64,000 bases of DNA, from the NCBI RefSeq assembly GCF_002099425.1, contig NW_018344125.1, positions 5,327,001 through 5,391,000 of the forward strand, given 5' to 3'. Positions 41,226 to 51,354 of the stretch are shown in pieces (position 1 is the stretch's first letter; every line of letters begins with the position of its first letter). This DNA comes from Phascolarctos cinereus. Lineage: Eukaryota; Chordata; Mammalia; Diprotodontia; Phascolarctidae. The notes beneath the pieces were generated by a model. The model did not search any database, had not been told where the DNA came from, and worked only from the letters and a program-made list of their open reading frames with translations. The position numbers and the translations under genes were made by a program.

Positions 41226-41273
<48 letters not shown>
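41221..41273. repeat. TG microsatellite
   Basis: About 22 TG units after a TGCACG start. Confidence 0.96.
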
Positions 41274-41274
<1 letters not shown>

Positions 41275-41394
41275 CTTGCCCTACTCCCAAATCCCCAAAT
41301 AGGATCCATTCTTGGATGGCCCAGGACTAGTAGATTCAGCAGAAGTTGCAAATTATATATTAGAATTTTGAGACTGTTAGTGAATGAGTGTGTA

Positions 41395-41560
41395 TGGATG
41401 AGTAGAAAGAACTCTGGTTCTGGAGTCAAAGAACTACTGATATTCAATACCTGTGTAACCCTGGTCAAGTTCCTGCTCGTCCCTAGGCCTCAGTTTCCCC
41501 TCCTGTAAGGTGAATGGGTTGGACTAGTTGGACTAGCCCTAGAGCTAAGAGCCTGTTTAT
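41395..41560 (+). repeat. MAR1-type SINE
   Basis: CTCTGGTTCTGGAGTCAAAG, CCTGTGTAACCCTGGTC, GGCCTCAGTTTCCCCTCC and TGGACTAGCCCTAGAGC. Confidence 0.75.
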
Positions 41561-41889
41561 CTGTGACCCTACCTTTGCCCCTGTTACAATGGGGCTCCAG
41601 ACTGGCCCCACAAGGGGTTCCTTTGGGCAGGTTGGGGATTGGTCTCGAATGACAGGGAAAGGATTTTGTGTCTTCCACTAAGGGTTCAGCTTCGAAAATG
41701 CCCAGGATTCTTTGCAGCAAAGACCAGCTGGCATAGCAGGACCAGGAGAATCTTCGGAGCGAAGCTGCTGGCAGGTGCTAAAGGTTAGCTGGTACTTTGT
41801 CAGTGGGCCAAGGGAGAGAGGGCTTTCAAATGTCCTTGGGGACCTTCTCCCCAGGAAACCTAGTAAGGCACCACTAGAATAATGTTCTC

Positions 41890-42400
41890 CAACAGAGGCA
41901 CAGTTTTAGAGCTAGAAGGAATCTCAGAGGTCAGCTAGTCCAACCCCTTATTTTACAGAGGGGGAAACTGAGGCCCAGAGAGCTTGACTTGCCCATGGTC
42001 ACACACAGGATGCTAGATATGAAGCTGAAAGGGACCTCAAAGGCCAGCTAATCCGACCCCCTCTTTTTAGCAAAAGGGGAAACTGAGGCCCAGGGAGAAG
42101 TGACCTGTTCAAGACCGCACCTTATCAGAAGTGGAATTTGAACCCAAATTCCCTAAATCCCAACGCAGGATTCTTTCCACTGTACCAACTGGTGGGCCAT
42201 GTACATAGCCACTCAACCACTTTCTTATTCCCAGGCCCATTAACCTGTCTACCCACTTGTATGGTAGTCTAGGTGTGGCAGGGCATGTCATAGAATGTCA
42301 GAGTTGGAGGGGGAACCTAGAGATCTCCTGGTATAGCCCCCTCATTTGACAGAGGAGGAAACTGAGGAAATGTAGACATGCAAAGCAATCTGCCCATGTC
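41890..42400 (-). repeat. MAR1-type SINE tandem, two units plus a third nearby
   Basis: Units start at about 41905 (TTAGAGCTAGAAGGAATC), 42008 (GGATGCTAGATATGAAGC) and 42285 (ATGTCAGAGTTGGAGGGGG). Each leads to TTTTACAG-like text and GAAACTGAGG. Confidence 0.75.
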
Positions 42401-42521
42401 CTATAACATCAAACATTCAACTAGTTTTTGAGCTTCTGCTGTGTCTGAAGAGCACTATACTAGGCCCTGGGGAGGGAGAAGGGTTAGAGAATATATTGTC
42501 CTTGTCCTCCTGGGGTTCTAT

Positions 42522-42522
<1 letters not shown>

Positions 42523-42581
<59 letters not shown>

Positions 42582-42592
42582 ACACACACACG
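42523..42592. repeat. CA microsatellite
   Basis: About 34 CA units with one TA. Confidence 0.96.
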
Positions 42593-42654
42593 GATGGACA
42601 TTTTTCATCTAACTGGCTTTATTTGGTATTTAGTACAGTCAGTACCTTCAGGGC

Positions 42655-42835
42655 AAGCAGTGAGTACAGTGGAGAAAGTGCTAGATTTGGAGGCAAAAGA
42701 CCTGAGTTCCAATCCTGGCTCTGACACTGACCACCTGGGTGACCTTGGGCCTCATTTTCCTCCTTTGTAAAATGAGGGGCTTGGACTAGAGGGCCTCTGA
42801 GGGCCCTTCTAGTTCTACATCTTTTGCTCCTATGG
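42655..42835 (+). repeat. MAR1-type SINE
   Basis: AGTGAGTACAGTGGAGAAAG, GTTCCAATCCTGGCTCTG, AAATGAGGGGCTTGGACTAG and GGGCCCTTCTAGTTCTACATC. Confidence 0.85.
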
Positions 42836-42895
42836 GTGTCCTATATCTCCCTACATCCTCTAGTACAGTTGTCTATGGTACTCAAAAAATACCCC

Positions 42896-42896
42896 T

Positions 42897-42943
<47 letters not shown>
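42896..42943. repeat. GAT trinucleotide array
   Basis: About 15 uninterrupted GAT units; the poly-Met frame over it is an artefact. Confidence 0.96.
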
Positions 42944-42945
<2 letters not shown>

Positions 42946-43080
42946 TGCCTCAAAGAGAACTGGGGATGGCGGCTGGCATCACTTGAGGACTGACAGGGCA
43001 AACCTGGCACTTCTAGACAGAACAGTCAATGACTGCCTTTACTTTAATGTCAGTTGTTTAAGTCTTACACAAGATACTTG

Positions 43081-43315
43081 TCAATAAACAAACATTTAGT
43101 TATTAAGCACCTACTATGTGCTAGGCACTGGAGACATAAAGACAAAAATGGGACGGTCCCTGTCTTCAGGAAGCTTGTTTTCTATAGATTGGGAACATGT
43201 GGTCTTAAAGAGCATAGCCAGAAAACAGTTACCATTGGATCAGTGTTGCTAGCAGTCAATCAGCAAACACTTATTTAACACCTCCTATGTGTTAGGCACT
43301 GTGCTGAGTGCTGAA
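43081..43315 (-). repeat. Two L2 3' ends in tandem, antisense
   Basis: AAACATTTAGTTATTAAGCACC ... TGTGCTAGGCACTGG (43090 on) and CAGCAAACACTTATTTAAC ... TGTGTTAGGCACTGTGC (43261 on). Same arrangement as 8080-8290. Confidence 0.75.
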
Positions 43316-43429
43316 TCAACCCAATCTTGATAGGCTCAGTCCCATAGCCAGAGCAGCATGACATTTTTACTGCAGCTGTTGCTCCTACCTACTCCTCAGT
43401 TAATGACTGATTCTATCCTAAGGGCCCTC

Positions 43430-43976
43430 CTCCAGTGTCTTACCATGGAATACAGAGACCCTGGGTTTCTCAGAGGCTATGCCAATGGAGTGCAAGTTCT
43501 GGTATGTTCTACCATGTAGGAAGGGTTTTTCGAGCATGGTCCTCATGGTAGACTGTGTTAAGACCAGCCTAGCTAATTCCAGAGGGCTCGTCAACAATTA
43601 GATAGTGAACCTATCGGTCATGGAAACCCATGCAACAAAGAACAATAAAGCCTGGCCCTCAGCCCCAGGGAGCTGCCTTTGCCTTTCCAGTGGCCGTGCA
43701 GTGTCAGAAAAGGAGCAGAAGGGCCTAAGGAGCCCGGTTCTTCAGTTGCCTATAAATATTGACTTAACTGTTGCTACTCTAAACGGGAGATCCTTTTCTG
43801 ATGACCAATGTGTTGATATACCACTGGGAGAACTGATCCATATCAATATTGACATTCTCACTATGAATGAAACCAGAAGACAAAAGGAAGTTGCAGCTCA
43901 GTGGCAGGCTGACTCACGGGTCCTCCTTAGAGAGGCCAATAAAGGCGCTGGCACAGCTGGTTTTACGATGAGTTAA
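43430..43976 (+). mobile_element. RTE-like LINE, 5' region and endonuclease fragment
   Basis: 43440-43600 is homologous to the antisense piece at 1640-1885. From about 43762 the frame reads LTVATLNGRSFSDDQCVD, then INIDILTMNETRRQKE and GANKGAG-like text. This is the TATxNxRxL...DI..L.ETRR pattern of RTE-type AP endonucleases, with the ET catalytic pair visible. The domain is cut off at 43976 where L2 begins. Confidence 0.65.
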
Positions 43977-43984
43977 AAGACAAC

Positions 43985-44400
43985 AACAAAAATTTATTAA
44001 GTACTTATCTATTATGTACAAGGAGTTGTATGTGCAAAATGCCGGGGATACAGGGGCAAAGACAGCTACCAGGAACTGCATTCTGGGGGCGGGGGGGACA
44101 AAATATAGCTTCACGAAGGATGAAATACCTTCCCTGAGCCTTGAAGGAAGCCAAAGATTCTGGGGAAGGGAAAGATAAAGAGAAAGGGCATTCTGTGCAT
44201 AGGAGGTTGGTGGTGGAGTGTTGGGTTCTGGGAACAGTTAATAATCAATCAATCAATCAATCAACGATCAATGGAATAGGCTAGTTTGGCTGGAACAGGG
44301 CATTCATGAAGGGAAATACTATGAAATATGACTGGAAAGATGGGCGGGAGCCAGATTGTGGAGGACCTTGAAAGTCAGGCCCATCAAGGACCTGGGTTTT
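43985..44400 (-). repeat. L2 LINE 3' fragment, antisense, with ATCA array
   Basis: AAATTTATTAAGTACTTATC, CTTGAAGGAAGCCAAAGATTC, GAGCCAGATTGTGGAGGACC and a short (AATC)n at 44242-44264. Confidence 0.7.
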
Positions 44401-44439
44401 TGTTGTTGTTGTTGTTTTACGGATGCCTTCCAGTGTTAC

Positions 44440-44565
44440 ATCACAACCTGGCTATCACTTACAGTCTTAGAGAATTGCCTAAAGCTCAGAGATGTTAAGC
44501 ATCTTGCCCATGGTCACAAGGCTATTCAGTGCCAGAGGCAGCTCTTGAACCCCCATCTCCCTAGA
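44440..44565 (-). repeat. MIR-type SINE, antisense
   Basis: CTCAGAGATGTTAAGCATC, TGCCCATGGTCACAAGGC and CTCTTGAACCCCCATCTCC. Confidence 0.65.
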
Positions 44566-44712
44566 ACTTATAAACCAGATCACAGCTAAGTTGAGATCTC
44601 TGTTGCAAGAGAGCTTTCCCACAGTGGAAGTTCCCTGCACTGATGAAATGCAGATATTTCCAAGGTCTGCATATTCTATTTTATTACATATGTTATTTTT
44701 TAGTTATGTCAT

Positions 44713-44880
44713 GAGAGGTGGGTTAGCATAGTAGCTGGAGAGTTGGCCTTGGGGTCAAAAGATCTGGGGTCCAGTCCCAACTGTGATGCATTATAGGCCA
44801 TGTCACCCAAGAAACTTTTAAACCAAGTTACAGATCAGGTGCCGACCTGCATGGGAAGAGGGAGTTTCCTCCTTGCCGTG
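44713..44880 (+). repeat. Type D CORE-SINE, sense
   Basis: GGTTAGCATAGTAGCTGGAG, GGGTCAAAAGATCTGGGG and GGAAGAGGGAGTTTCCTCC match the 26.79-kb copy. Confidence 0.65.
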
Positions 44881-44884
44881 CGTT

Positions 44885-45600
44885 CTCAGTAACCCTTCAC
44901 AATCTAGCTCCCACCCACAAATATGTCATTCATTATTCTGTCAGCCTCTAATTCCTTCCAACTTGGCCTCTGTGTGTTTGTATGTGTATCCAGATTGCTG
45001 GGACGGCTGGATGTGTGAAGATATATATGTATGTGGGGCAGGGTGTGGTGTGTACATGTGTTTCTGAGGGAGGAACAGCTAGAAACACAGTAACTCTATC
45101 TCTGTAGATGGGTAAGCCAGATGTTGCGGCTTCCTGCTACCAGGGAGGCTGATGTTGGCCAGTGGATTGCTTGGGCTCTGAGCTGTTGTAGGTAGGGCAA
45201 AAGCCAGTCAAGTGAATACACTAAGTCTGGAAGAAATATGGCAGCCCCCCAAGATCAGAGGCCACTAGGCTGCCAAAGGATAGGGTGAATTGGGCCTGGT
45301 CAGAAATGGAGAAGGTCACATGTGTAACCTATGTCAAATTGCTTGCCTTATTAACAGGGCTTGCGGGGGAGGAGGGAGAGAGGACCAAAATTTGGAACTC
45401 AAAATTTGAAAAAAGAGTGTTAAAATTATTTTGACATGTAATTGGGAAAAAATGAAAATATTAAATTAAAAAAGAAATGGAGTGGGTCAAAGCTTCCAGG
45501 CAAATCAGTTTTAGGATTGGGGTTAGAAGTGGTCACTGAACTTCTAGCCTGGGTGAGATAGAGAGAAGAGAGATGCAGTCTCAAAAACAAAGTATATCTG
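44885..45600. other. Unassigned intron segment
   Basis: It includes an AT-rich LINE-tail-like stretch at 45395-45480 (ATTGGGAAAAAATGAAAATA), possibly an L1 end. No gene. Confidence 0.35.
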
Positions 45601-45607
45601 CAATGGA

Positions 45608-45649
45608 GTGTGTGTGTGTGTGCGCGCACGCGTGTGTTTGCATGCGTGC

Positions 45650-45694
<45 letters not shown>
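45608..45694. repeat. TG microsatellite with CG-alternating core
   Basis: TG units flank GTGCGCGCACGCGTGTG and GCGTGCGTGCGTG. This alternating purine-pyrimidine run favours Z-DNA. Confidence 0.95.
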
Positions 45695-45696
<2 letters not shown>

Positions 45697-45934
45697 TATG
45701 GGTAGTTTTCCCTCTCTAGGGTGACAGTTGGTGTGTGGTGTCCACAAAGGGAGCAGAGTGGGAACTGTGGGTATAAATACATCAAGATATTTTGAGTGGC
45801 TGTGTAAAGGCTTGGCATCTGCTTGTAGTGATTCTCAAGACGGGCTATCTGGGAAGGCACTCAGCAGAATAGGTTTAGAAACCTTGCTTGGCACACTGTA
45901 GGTGCCCAACAAATATTCGCTAGGCAAATATCTC

Positions 45935-46115
45935 CTAGCTCAAAGATAGAGGGACCTCAGTGACCATCTAGTCCAGTCCCCTCATTTTACAGAGTTGTAA
46001 ACCGAGGCCCAGAGAGGAGGAAGAGACTTGCCCAAGGTCCTAATAAGATCACGCAGCAGGGAGGGAACTCAGTGGCCTCCAATACCCCCGTCTTCTCATT
46101 TTACCATGAAGCCTG
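45935..46115 (-). repeat. MAR1-type SINE
   Basis: CTCAAAGATAGAGGGACCTC, CATCTAGTCCAGTCCCCTC, TTTTACAGAGTTGTAAACC and GACTTGCCCAAGGTCC. Confidence 0.8.
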
Positions 46116-46364
46116 AAGGAAAATCATCTGTTAGAAGATCCAGTCCAACCTGGTGCCTACCTTCTCTGAAGCCAGGGTCTAGAAATGTTTGAGCTAAGGT
46201 GTGCATTTGTCTATGCCTGGGAAACGGTAGCAAGCTCTCAAACCAGCAGAAAGACTGGAATAATTGAAGAGCTCAGTTGAAACAGGAGAGTGGTTTTAGT
46301 TGGCAAATCAAGTATAAACATGGCCCTAATTAATTAATTTGTTAAAAGTAAGTTCCCTTTGTAA

Positions 46365-46555
46365 GTGGCAGCTTGGTGGTGTGGCTAGAGAGCCAAGCTT
46401 GGAAACAGCAAGAAAGACCTGATCTCAAGGTTTCACACTGGCTGCGTAACCCTAGGTGAGTTCCCCAAGGCAAGCAAGTCTGTAAGTCATGGAGATTCGA
46501 GTTCTGCATTAACGAAGGGAGCTTCTTCACTGAGTGTTCCCTATGCTGGTAAAAG
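46365..46555 (+). repeat. Type D CORE-SINE, sense
   Basis: GTGGCAGCTTGGTGGTGTGG, CACACTGGCTGCGTAACCC and ACTGAGTGTTCCCTATGC. Confidence 0.6.
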
Positions 46556-46557
46556 CA

Positions 46558-46755
46558 TAGGAACATAGATTTAGAATTGGAAGGGACCTTCGAGGCCATC
46601 CAGTCCGGACCCCATATTTTACATGTGAGGAAACTAAGGTACAGAAAAAGATTAGGTGACTTGCCCAGAATCACACAACTAGTGAATGGCTAAGGCAGGA
46701 TTTGAATCCAGGCCTTCCTGAGTTTAAGTCCAGTTCCCTGTCCACTATGCTGGGC
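46558..46755 (-). repeat. MAR1-type SINE
   Basis: ACATAGATTTAGAATTGGAAGG, GGCCATCCAGTCCGGACCCC, GAAACTAAGGTACAG, AATCACACAACTAGTG and CTGTCCACTATGCTGG. Confidence 0.85.
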
Positions 46756-46782
46756 TATGTCGTAAAAGATCTCCAGCTGGGG

Positions 46783-47475
46783 AAGGAAGGAAGGAAGGAA
46801 GGAAGGAAGGAAGGAAGGAAGGAAGGAAGGAAGGAAGGAAGGAAGGAAGGAAGGAAGGAAGGAAGGAAAGAGAGAAAGAGATTGAGGGAGGAAGAGAAAG
46901 AAAGAAGGAAAAAGATGGAGGGAGGGAGGGAGGAGAAAAGGAAAGAAAAAAGAAGGAAGGAAAGAAAGAAAGAGGTGGAGAGAGGGAGGAGAAAAGGAAA
47001 GAAAGAAGGAAGGAAAGAAGAAGAGAAAGAAAGAAGAAAAGAAAGAGGAAGAGTGTGGGGCAGCTAGATGGCACAGTGGATACAGCACTGGCCCTGGAGT
47101 CAGGAGGACCTGAGTTCAAATCCGGCCTTAGACACTTAACACTTACTAGCTGTGTGACCCTGGGCAAGTCACTTAACCCCAATTACCTTACCAAAAAAAG
47201 AAAGGAAGGAAGGAACAGAAGAAAAGAAAAAGATGAAGAGAGGAAGGAGGAAAAGAAAGAAGGAAAGAAAGAAAGAGATGGAAGGAGGGAGGAAGAAGAG
47301 AAAGAAAGGAAGGGAAAAAGAGAGAGAAAAGAAAGAAAGAAGAAAAAGAGATGGAGGGAGGAAGGAAGAAAAGGAAGGAAGGGAATGAAAGAAAGAAAGA
47401 AAGAAAGAAAGAGAAAGGGAAAGAGGAAGAAAAGAAAGAAAGAAATGGAGGAAGAGAAACAAGGAAGGAAGGAAA
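46783..47475. repeat. Long polypurine tract (GGAA then GAAA/GGA mixtures), split by a SINE
   Basis: Pure GGAA to about 46867, then irregular GAAAG/GGAGG/GAAG units to 47056. It resumes after the SINE from 47200 to 47475. Long Lys/Arg/Glu frames on one strand and Ser/Phe/Pro frames on the other are artefacts. Confidence 0.95.
47057..47199 (+). repeat. Marsupial CORE-SINE inserted in the polypurine tract
   Basis: GGGGCAGCTAGATGGCACAG to CACTTAACCCCAATTACC and an A-rich tail that merges into the purine tract. Head, body and tail all present. Confidence 0.95.
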
Positions 47476-47479
47476 TATC

Positions 47480-47815
47480 TGCCTAAGTTCCCAATCTTTA
47501 GGCAAAGCACTTGTCTACCAGTAAATGGGCCAGGGACCCCCTTAGAACAATAGAGAGGCTCCAACTTAGAGCCAGACCTGTCCCATAGGTTTGAATCTGT
47601 CTGACTCAGCAGTTCCGTAGGGTTCTCAAACAAGTCCACTTATCCTGCAAATCATTTTTCAGTTACACTATGTTAACATACATAAATAAATAAACAAGCA
47701 GACAAATATAAATGGATAAAAGAATAAATAAATGCATATGTACACATAAATCAATCATTTTTACATAACGCCTTATAAATAATTCTTTTAAGCTCTTAAA
47801 AATACTGCCAAGTGT
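47480..47815. other. Unassigned, AT-rich in its second half
   Basis: 47650-47770 is rich in AAATAAAT/ACAAATATAAATG; no repeat family named. Confidence 0.4.
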
Positions 47816-47819
47816 GTAA

Positions 47820-47998
47820 AGGAAGCTGTGAAATCAGAAGGCCTGGGTTCAAATTTACCTCTTGCACAACTACCTGTGTGACCTTGGACAGGTCCTTTCC
47901 CCTCCCTAGGCCTCAGCTTTCCCCTCTGTAAATGAGGGGATTGGATTAGATGGCTCTTAAGGGCCCTTCCAGCTCTAGACCTGGGCTCCTATGATAGT
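47820..47998 (+). repeat. MAR1-type SINE
   Basis: GTGTGACCTTGGACAGGTCC, CCTAGGCCTCAGCTTTCC, GGGATTGGATTAGATGGC and CTTCCAGCTCTAGACCTGG. Confidence 0.87.
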
Positions 47999-48439
47999 GA
48001 GAATGGATCAGACATATTGCTCTGTGTTCCTTCTGCTATCTGCATGGATGATTCCCTCATCCCCAAGTCTTTTCTAGATTGGGGGGGTATAAAGCCCACC
48101 GACAGACCAAATATAAATGCCACCTCCCATTGCATTCACTGAACTTAGGGGGAAGCCCACCCTTTCCCAAGCTATAGACATTTCCTCAGCAATATAGCCT
48201 GCTGGAGGGAAGGCTTTCTAGAGTTGGGACCTCGAAAGCAGAATGCTCTATCCAGGGAGGATTGTAGAGCAGGGTAGAAAGGCAAAGTCGGTTCCTAGGT
48301 TTGATGGTGAGACTGCATAAAAGGCCCCACCCCCAGCTCAAGAACTTATTTATTGTTTCAGCGAGATAGGCCCAGTGAGTCAGCTGCCATGCTGACCTTG
48401 AATGGCCCACAGAAACAGCTCATTCTTTGTTACAGCGGG

Positions 48440-49340
48440 TAAGCGGGACTGCAGCTTTCAGTAATCATTAGATATTCTTCAGAAACCATAGACTCCTCCC
48501 ATATTTTCAGTGGCTACTAAACAAGCAATTTTTATTCCTTGAGAGTCCAAAGTTATGGTGTTCCAAGATTCGTGACCACATGGCATGACATGGTAGCCAA
48601 AAGACAAGTTTGGGTGTTGGTGAGCTGCTTAGGGCTGCTGAAATGTCTACACAATGTAGAAGTGTCTACACAATATCCTAAAGAAAATCCAGGTCACTCT
48701 TGAACCTGTTCAGTATTGGACCCAGCTCACCATGTGTCTACAGTGAATTGTACTGATGGACTAGCTGTAGGGGTTGTCCATACAATGACATGGCATCATT
48801 CCAATGGTAGGCATTTTTCATCCACTTAGTTTTTCTAGTGTGGATGATTAAGCCAATATCTTTTGAGTATGCATGGATCTCACTGAGGAGGCCAAAATAC
48901 TCCTTCTGGGGCTTAATGCAATGATATCATCTGCAAACAAGAGCATGTGGAGGACCTTCCCATCTATGGGAGATCTTTCCAGTTGGACCTTGTGCTTCCG
49001 TCCTCCATGACAGTGGCAAACACCTTTGGAGAATGCAGGTCTGTCTCCATTTCATACCTCTCTTGATATTGACAAAGTTATTGAACAAAGTTATTTCTGG
49101 GGCCTCATTTATCAAATAATCTTGCATGATATTAACATATGCACAAGAGACACCTTGTTGGAGGGCTACCTTTAAAGCCGTGTTGTGCTTTACCCAGTCA
49201 AATATAGTCAGCAAACAACAAATGCAGAGAGACTTTGTCTTCTCGACACCTTTCTGCCTGTGAGCCAGGTTTCTTCTCGTCCTTTCATCAAGGATGCCCT
49301 TGATTTCTACTCATTTTTTGAAGATGAGAAAGTAAGCATC
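48440..49340 (-). mobile_element. RTE-like LINE, reverse-transcriptase part, antisense
   Basis: On the - strand, near 49200 and leftwards, the frame reads FDWVKHNTALKVALQQGVS, then ITLFNNFVNIKRGMKW. This is the RTE pattern FDSVEHNAV...L...GV...Y...I.LF...V.I.RGV.QGD. GCAATGATATCATCTGCAAAC (48918-48938) is the reverse of an (F)ADDII-type box. It is disabled. Whether it belongs with the endonuclease piece at 43.8 kb, which faces the other way, is unknown. Confidence 0.65.
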
Positions 49341-49356
49341 TGAAATGGCTGATTTT

Positions 49357-49572
49357 TCTACAGTGCTTTAAGATTTGTGAAATCCCACATTGTCTCATTT
49401 GAGGCTCCCCAAACTTTGTGAGGGAGCTACTACAAGCATCACTACCCCCATTTCACAGATGAGGAAACTGAGGCTCAGAGTGACTTGCCCATGGTCCCAC
49501 AGCTAGCTAGTAAGTGTCAGGGGAGGGATTTGAAGCCATATCTTTCTGACTCCAAATACAGTACTCAAAGTG
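49357..49572 (-). repeat. MIR-type SINE, antisense
   Basis: AGTGCTTTAAGATTTGTGAA, CCCATTTCACAGATGAGG, AAACTGAGGCTCAGAGTG and CACAGCTAGCTAGTAAGTG. Confidence 0.8.
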
Positions 49573-49869
49573 TGTCAACATAGCACCAGGCTGCTGTCCC
49601 AAAGGAAGGGCTCTAAAGAAGGAGTGGGAAATCAATTGTCAATGCCTGCCACCAATTCTGGAATCTTAGAGTTTAAAGGTAGAACTGTAATGTACCTCAG
49701 AGGCCATCAAGACCACCCCCCTCATTTTATGTATGAGGCCCACAGTAATGAAGTGACTTGCCAACAGTCACATGTAGGATCATAGCTATCAAGCTAGAAG
49801 GGAACTTAAAGGCTACCAAGTCCTCATTTGACAGGTTAAGAAAAAGAGGGCCAGGAAGGAAAATTACTT

Positions 49870-50161
49870 TTTTTGTTGTTCTTTTTTTTTTTTAATTAAT
49901 TTTCAATATTCACTTCCACAAGTTTTTGAGTTCCAAATTTCTCACCCCTCCCCCCCACCCCAAGATGGCATGCATTCTGAATACCCCTTCCCCTGGTCTC
50001 CCTTCTCTTCTATCTCTCCCCCTCCCTTCTCTTATCCCCTTCCCCTTCTATTTTCCTGTAGAGCAGGATAGACTTCTGTACCCCATTTCCTGTATTTCTT
50101 ATTTCTCAGTTGCATGTGAAAACACACTTTTTTAAAACATGGGTTTTTAAAACTTTGAGTT
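49870..50161 (-). mobile_element. L1-like fragment with perfect 16-bp target duplication
   Basis: It begins with a T-rich reversed tail, then TTTTCAATATTCACTTCC, GAGTTCCAAATTTCTCACCC and CAGTTGCATGTGAAAACAC. GGAAGGAAAATTACTT occurs at 49854-49869 and 50162-50177, so the insertion boundaries are certain even though the family call is less so. Confidence 0.75.
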
Positions 50162-50252
50162 GGAAGGAAAATTACTTGACAAAGGTCACAGTTATGTGTG
50201 ATCGTAGATCTACAGCTGGAAGGAACCTCAGAAGCTATCAAGTTCTACTCCC

Positions 50253-50398
50253 TTTTTTTTTTTTGGTGAGGCAAACAGAGTGAAGTGACTTGCCCAGGGT
50301 CACACAGCTAGCAAGTATCAAGTGTCTGGGGCCAGATTTGAACTCAGGTCCTCCTGACTCCAGGACTGGTGCTCTATCCACTGCACCACCTAGCTGCT
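50253..50398 (-). repeat. Marsupial CORE-SINE in MAR1 unit
   Basis: Poly-T start, GGTGAGGCAAACAGAGTGAA to CACCTAGCTGCTC. Decayed duplication CTACTCCC (50245-50252) / CCACTCCC (50399-50406). Confidence 0.92.
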
Positions 50399-50519
50399 CC
50401 ACTCCCCTTCATTTTACAGAAGAGGAAACTGAGTCCAGCAGGATTTGAATCTAGGTCTTTTGCTTCCAGAGTCCTCACACTTAGCCCTGTACCACACTGC
50501 CCCCTAGGTGGTTTGCTGG

Positions 50520-51345
50520 AGGGAATATTCATATGGATTAGATCACAGATCCGTTGGAATATTTAGCCACACAGGCACAGGAGAGCCATTGTAGAGGACC
50601 ATGTGCCCAGATTCAAAGCCCCCCAAAGCACTCCCTACTCTAGCATCAGGTGGAATCAAGTGGCTCCGTGTTTGTGGGACCATGGTCTCTGTGGCCGCAA
50701 AGACCTTTTTCTAACACAGCCTCCTGTCTAACACAGTTCTTTGGCTTGGATCCTGGATCAACAATGTAACAGATTCCCAGGAGAGACTTTCTTAAGTGCT
50801 GAAAGGAAAGAGCAGAGAGATGTGGGCTTCATTTGGGAACACTTCCCAGAGGAGGGAGATTGGGGTATCTAATTAAAAAAAAAAAACCAAACCAATGGCC
50901 ATACATTAGCAAAGAGGAGAAGGGAGGGCCTTCTAGTTGGGGCCGGCTCAAGCAAGGTTGTGGATTTCAGTATTTGGGCTTACACGTTGGGGCCAGGAGC
51001 TGGCAAAACCAATGATCTTCCCTGGAACATGCAACATGAGGTGTGGGAGTGAGGGGGTCACAGGGTGGAGGCCTTGAAGGTCAGGGTGAACACTTTAGAA
51101 TTCATCCAAAGTCAAAGGCCATTGTAAATCTTGAAGCAGGGAAGTGAAAGGATGAACAATATATCTTCGGAACGAGATTTTGGCAGCTTTGGAAAGGCAG
51201 TTGCTGGCCTAAGAAGCAGACTACTTGCTTGGAGTCTGTTTCTTTTATATCCTTGGTTCCATGTGTCTGCATTAATTTACATGAATGATTGTATTCTGTA
51301 ATAAATTATATTTTTTTTCTTGTGCAAAAATTATTCCTTGGGTAG
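50520..51345. other. Unassigned intron segment
   Basis: 51040-51230 (GTCACAGGGTGGAGGCCTTG, GAATTCATCCAAAGTCAAAGG) may be remote antisense L2. The rest is not placed. Confidence 0.4.
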
Positions 51346-51354
51346 AATCCAATA

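Larger units (their letters stand above)
49655..50515 (-). repeat. MAR1-type tandem array carrying an L1 and a SINE insertion
   Basis: Units start near 49668 (ATCTTAGAGTTTAAAGGTAG), 49780 (GGATCATAGCTATCAAGC) and 50200 (GATCGTAGATCTACAGCTGG). The last one is completed after the SINE (TTCATTTTACAGAAGAGG, 50408). Confidence 0.75.

Noticed and set aside
44873-45067. Short + strand frame with Cys-rich end
   Set aside because: The Cys/Val/Tyr end comes from TGTATGTG microsatellite-like sequence.
46702-47639. Several 105-156-codon frames (Lys/Glu on +, Phe/Ser/Pro on -)
   Set aside because: All are readings of the GGAA/GAAA polypurine tract and the SINE inside it.
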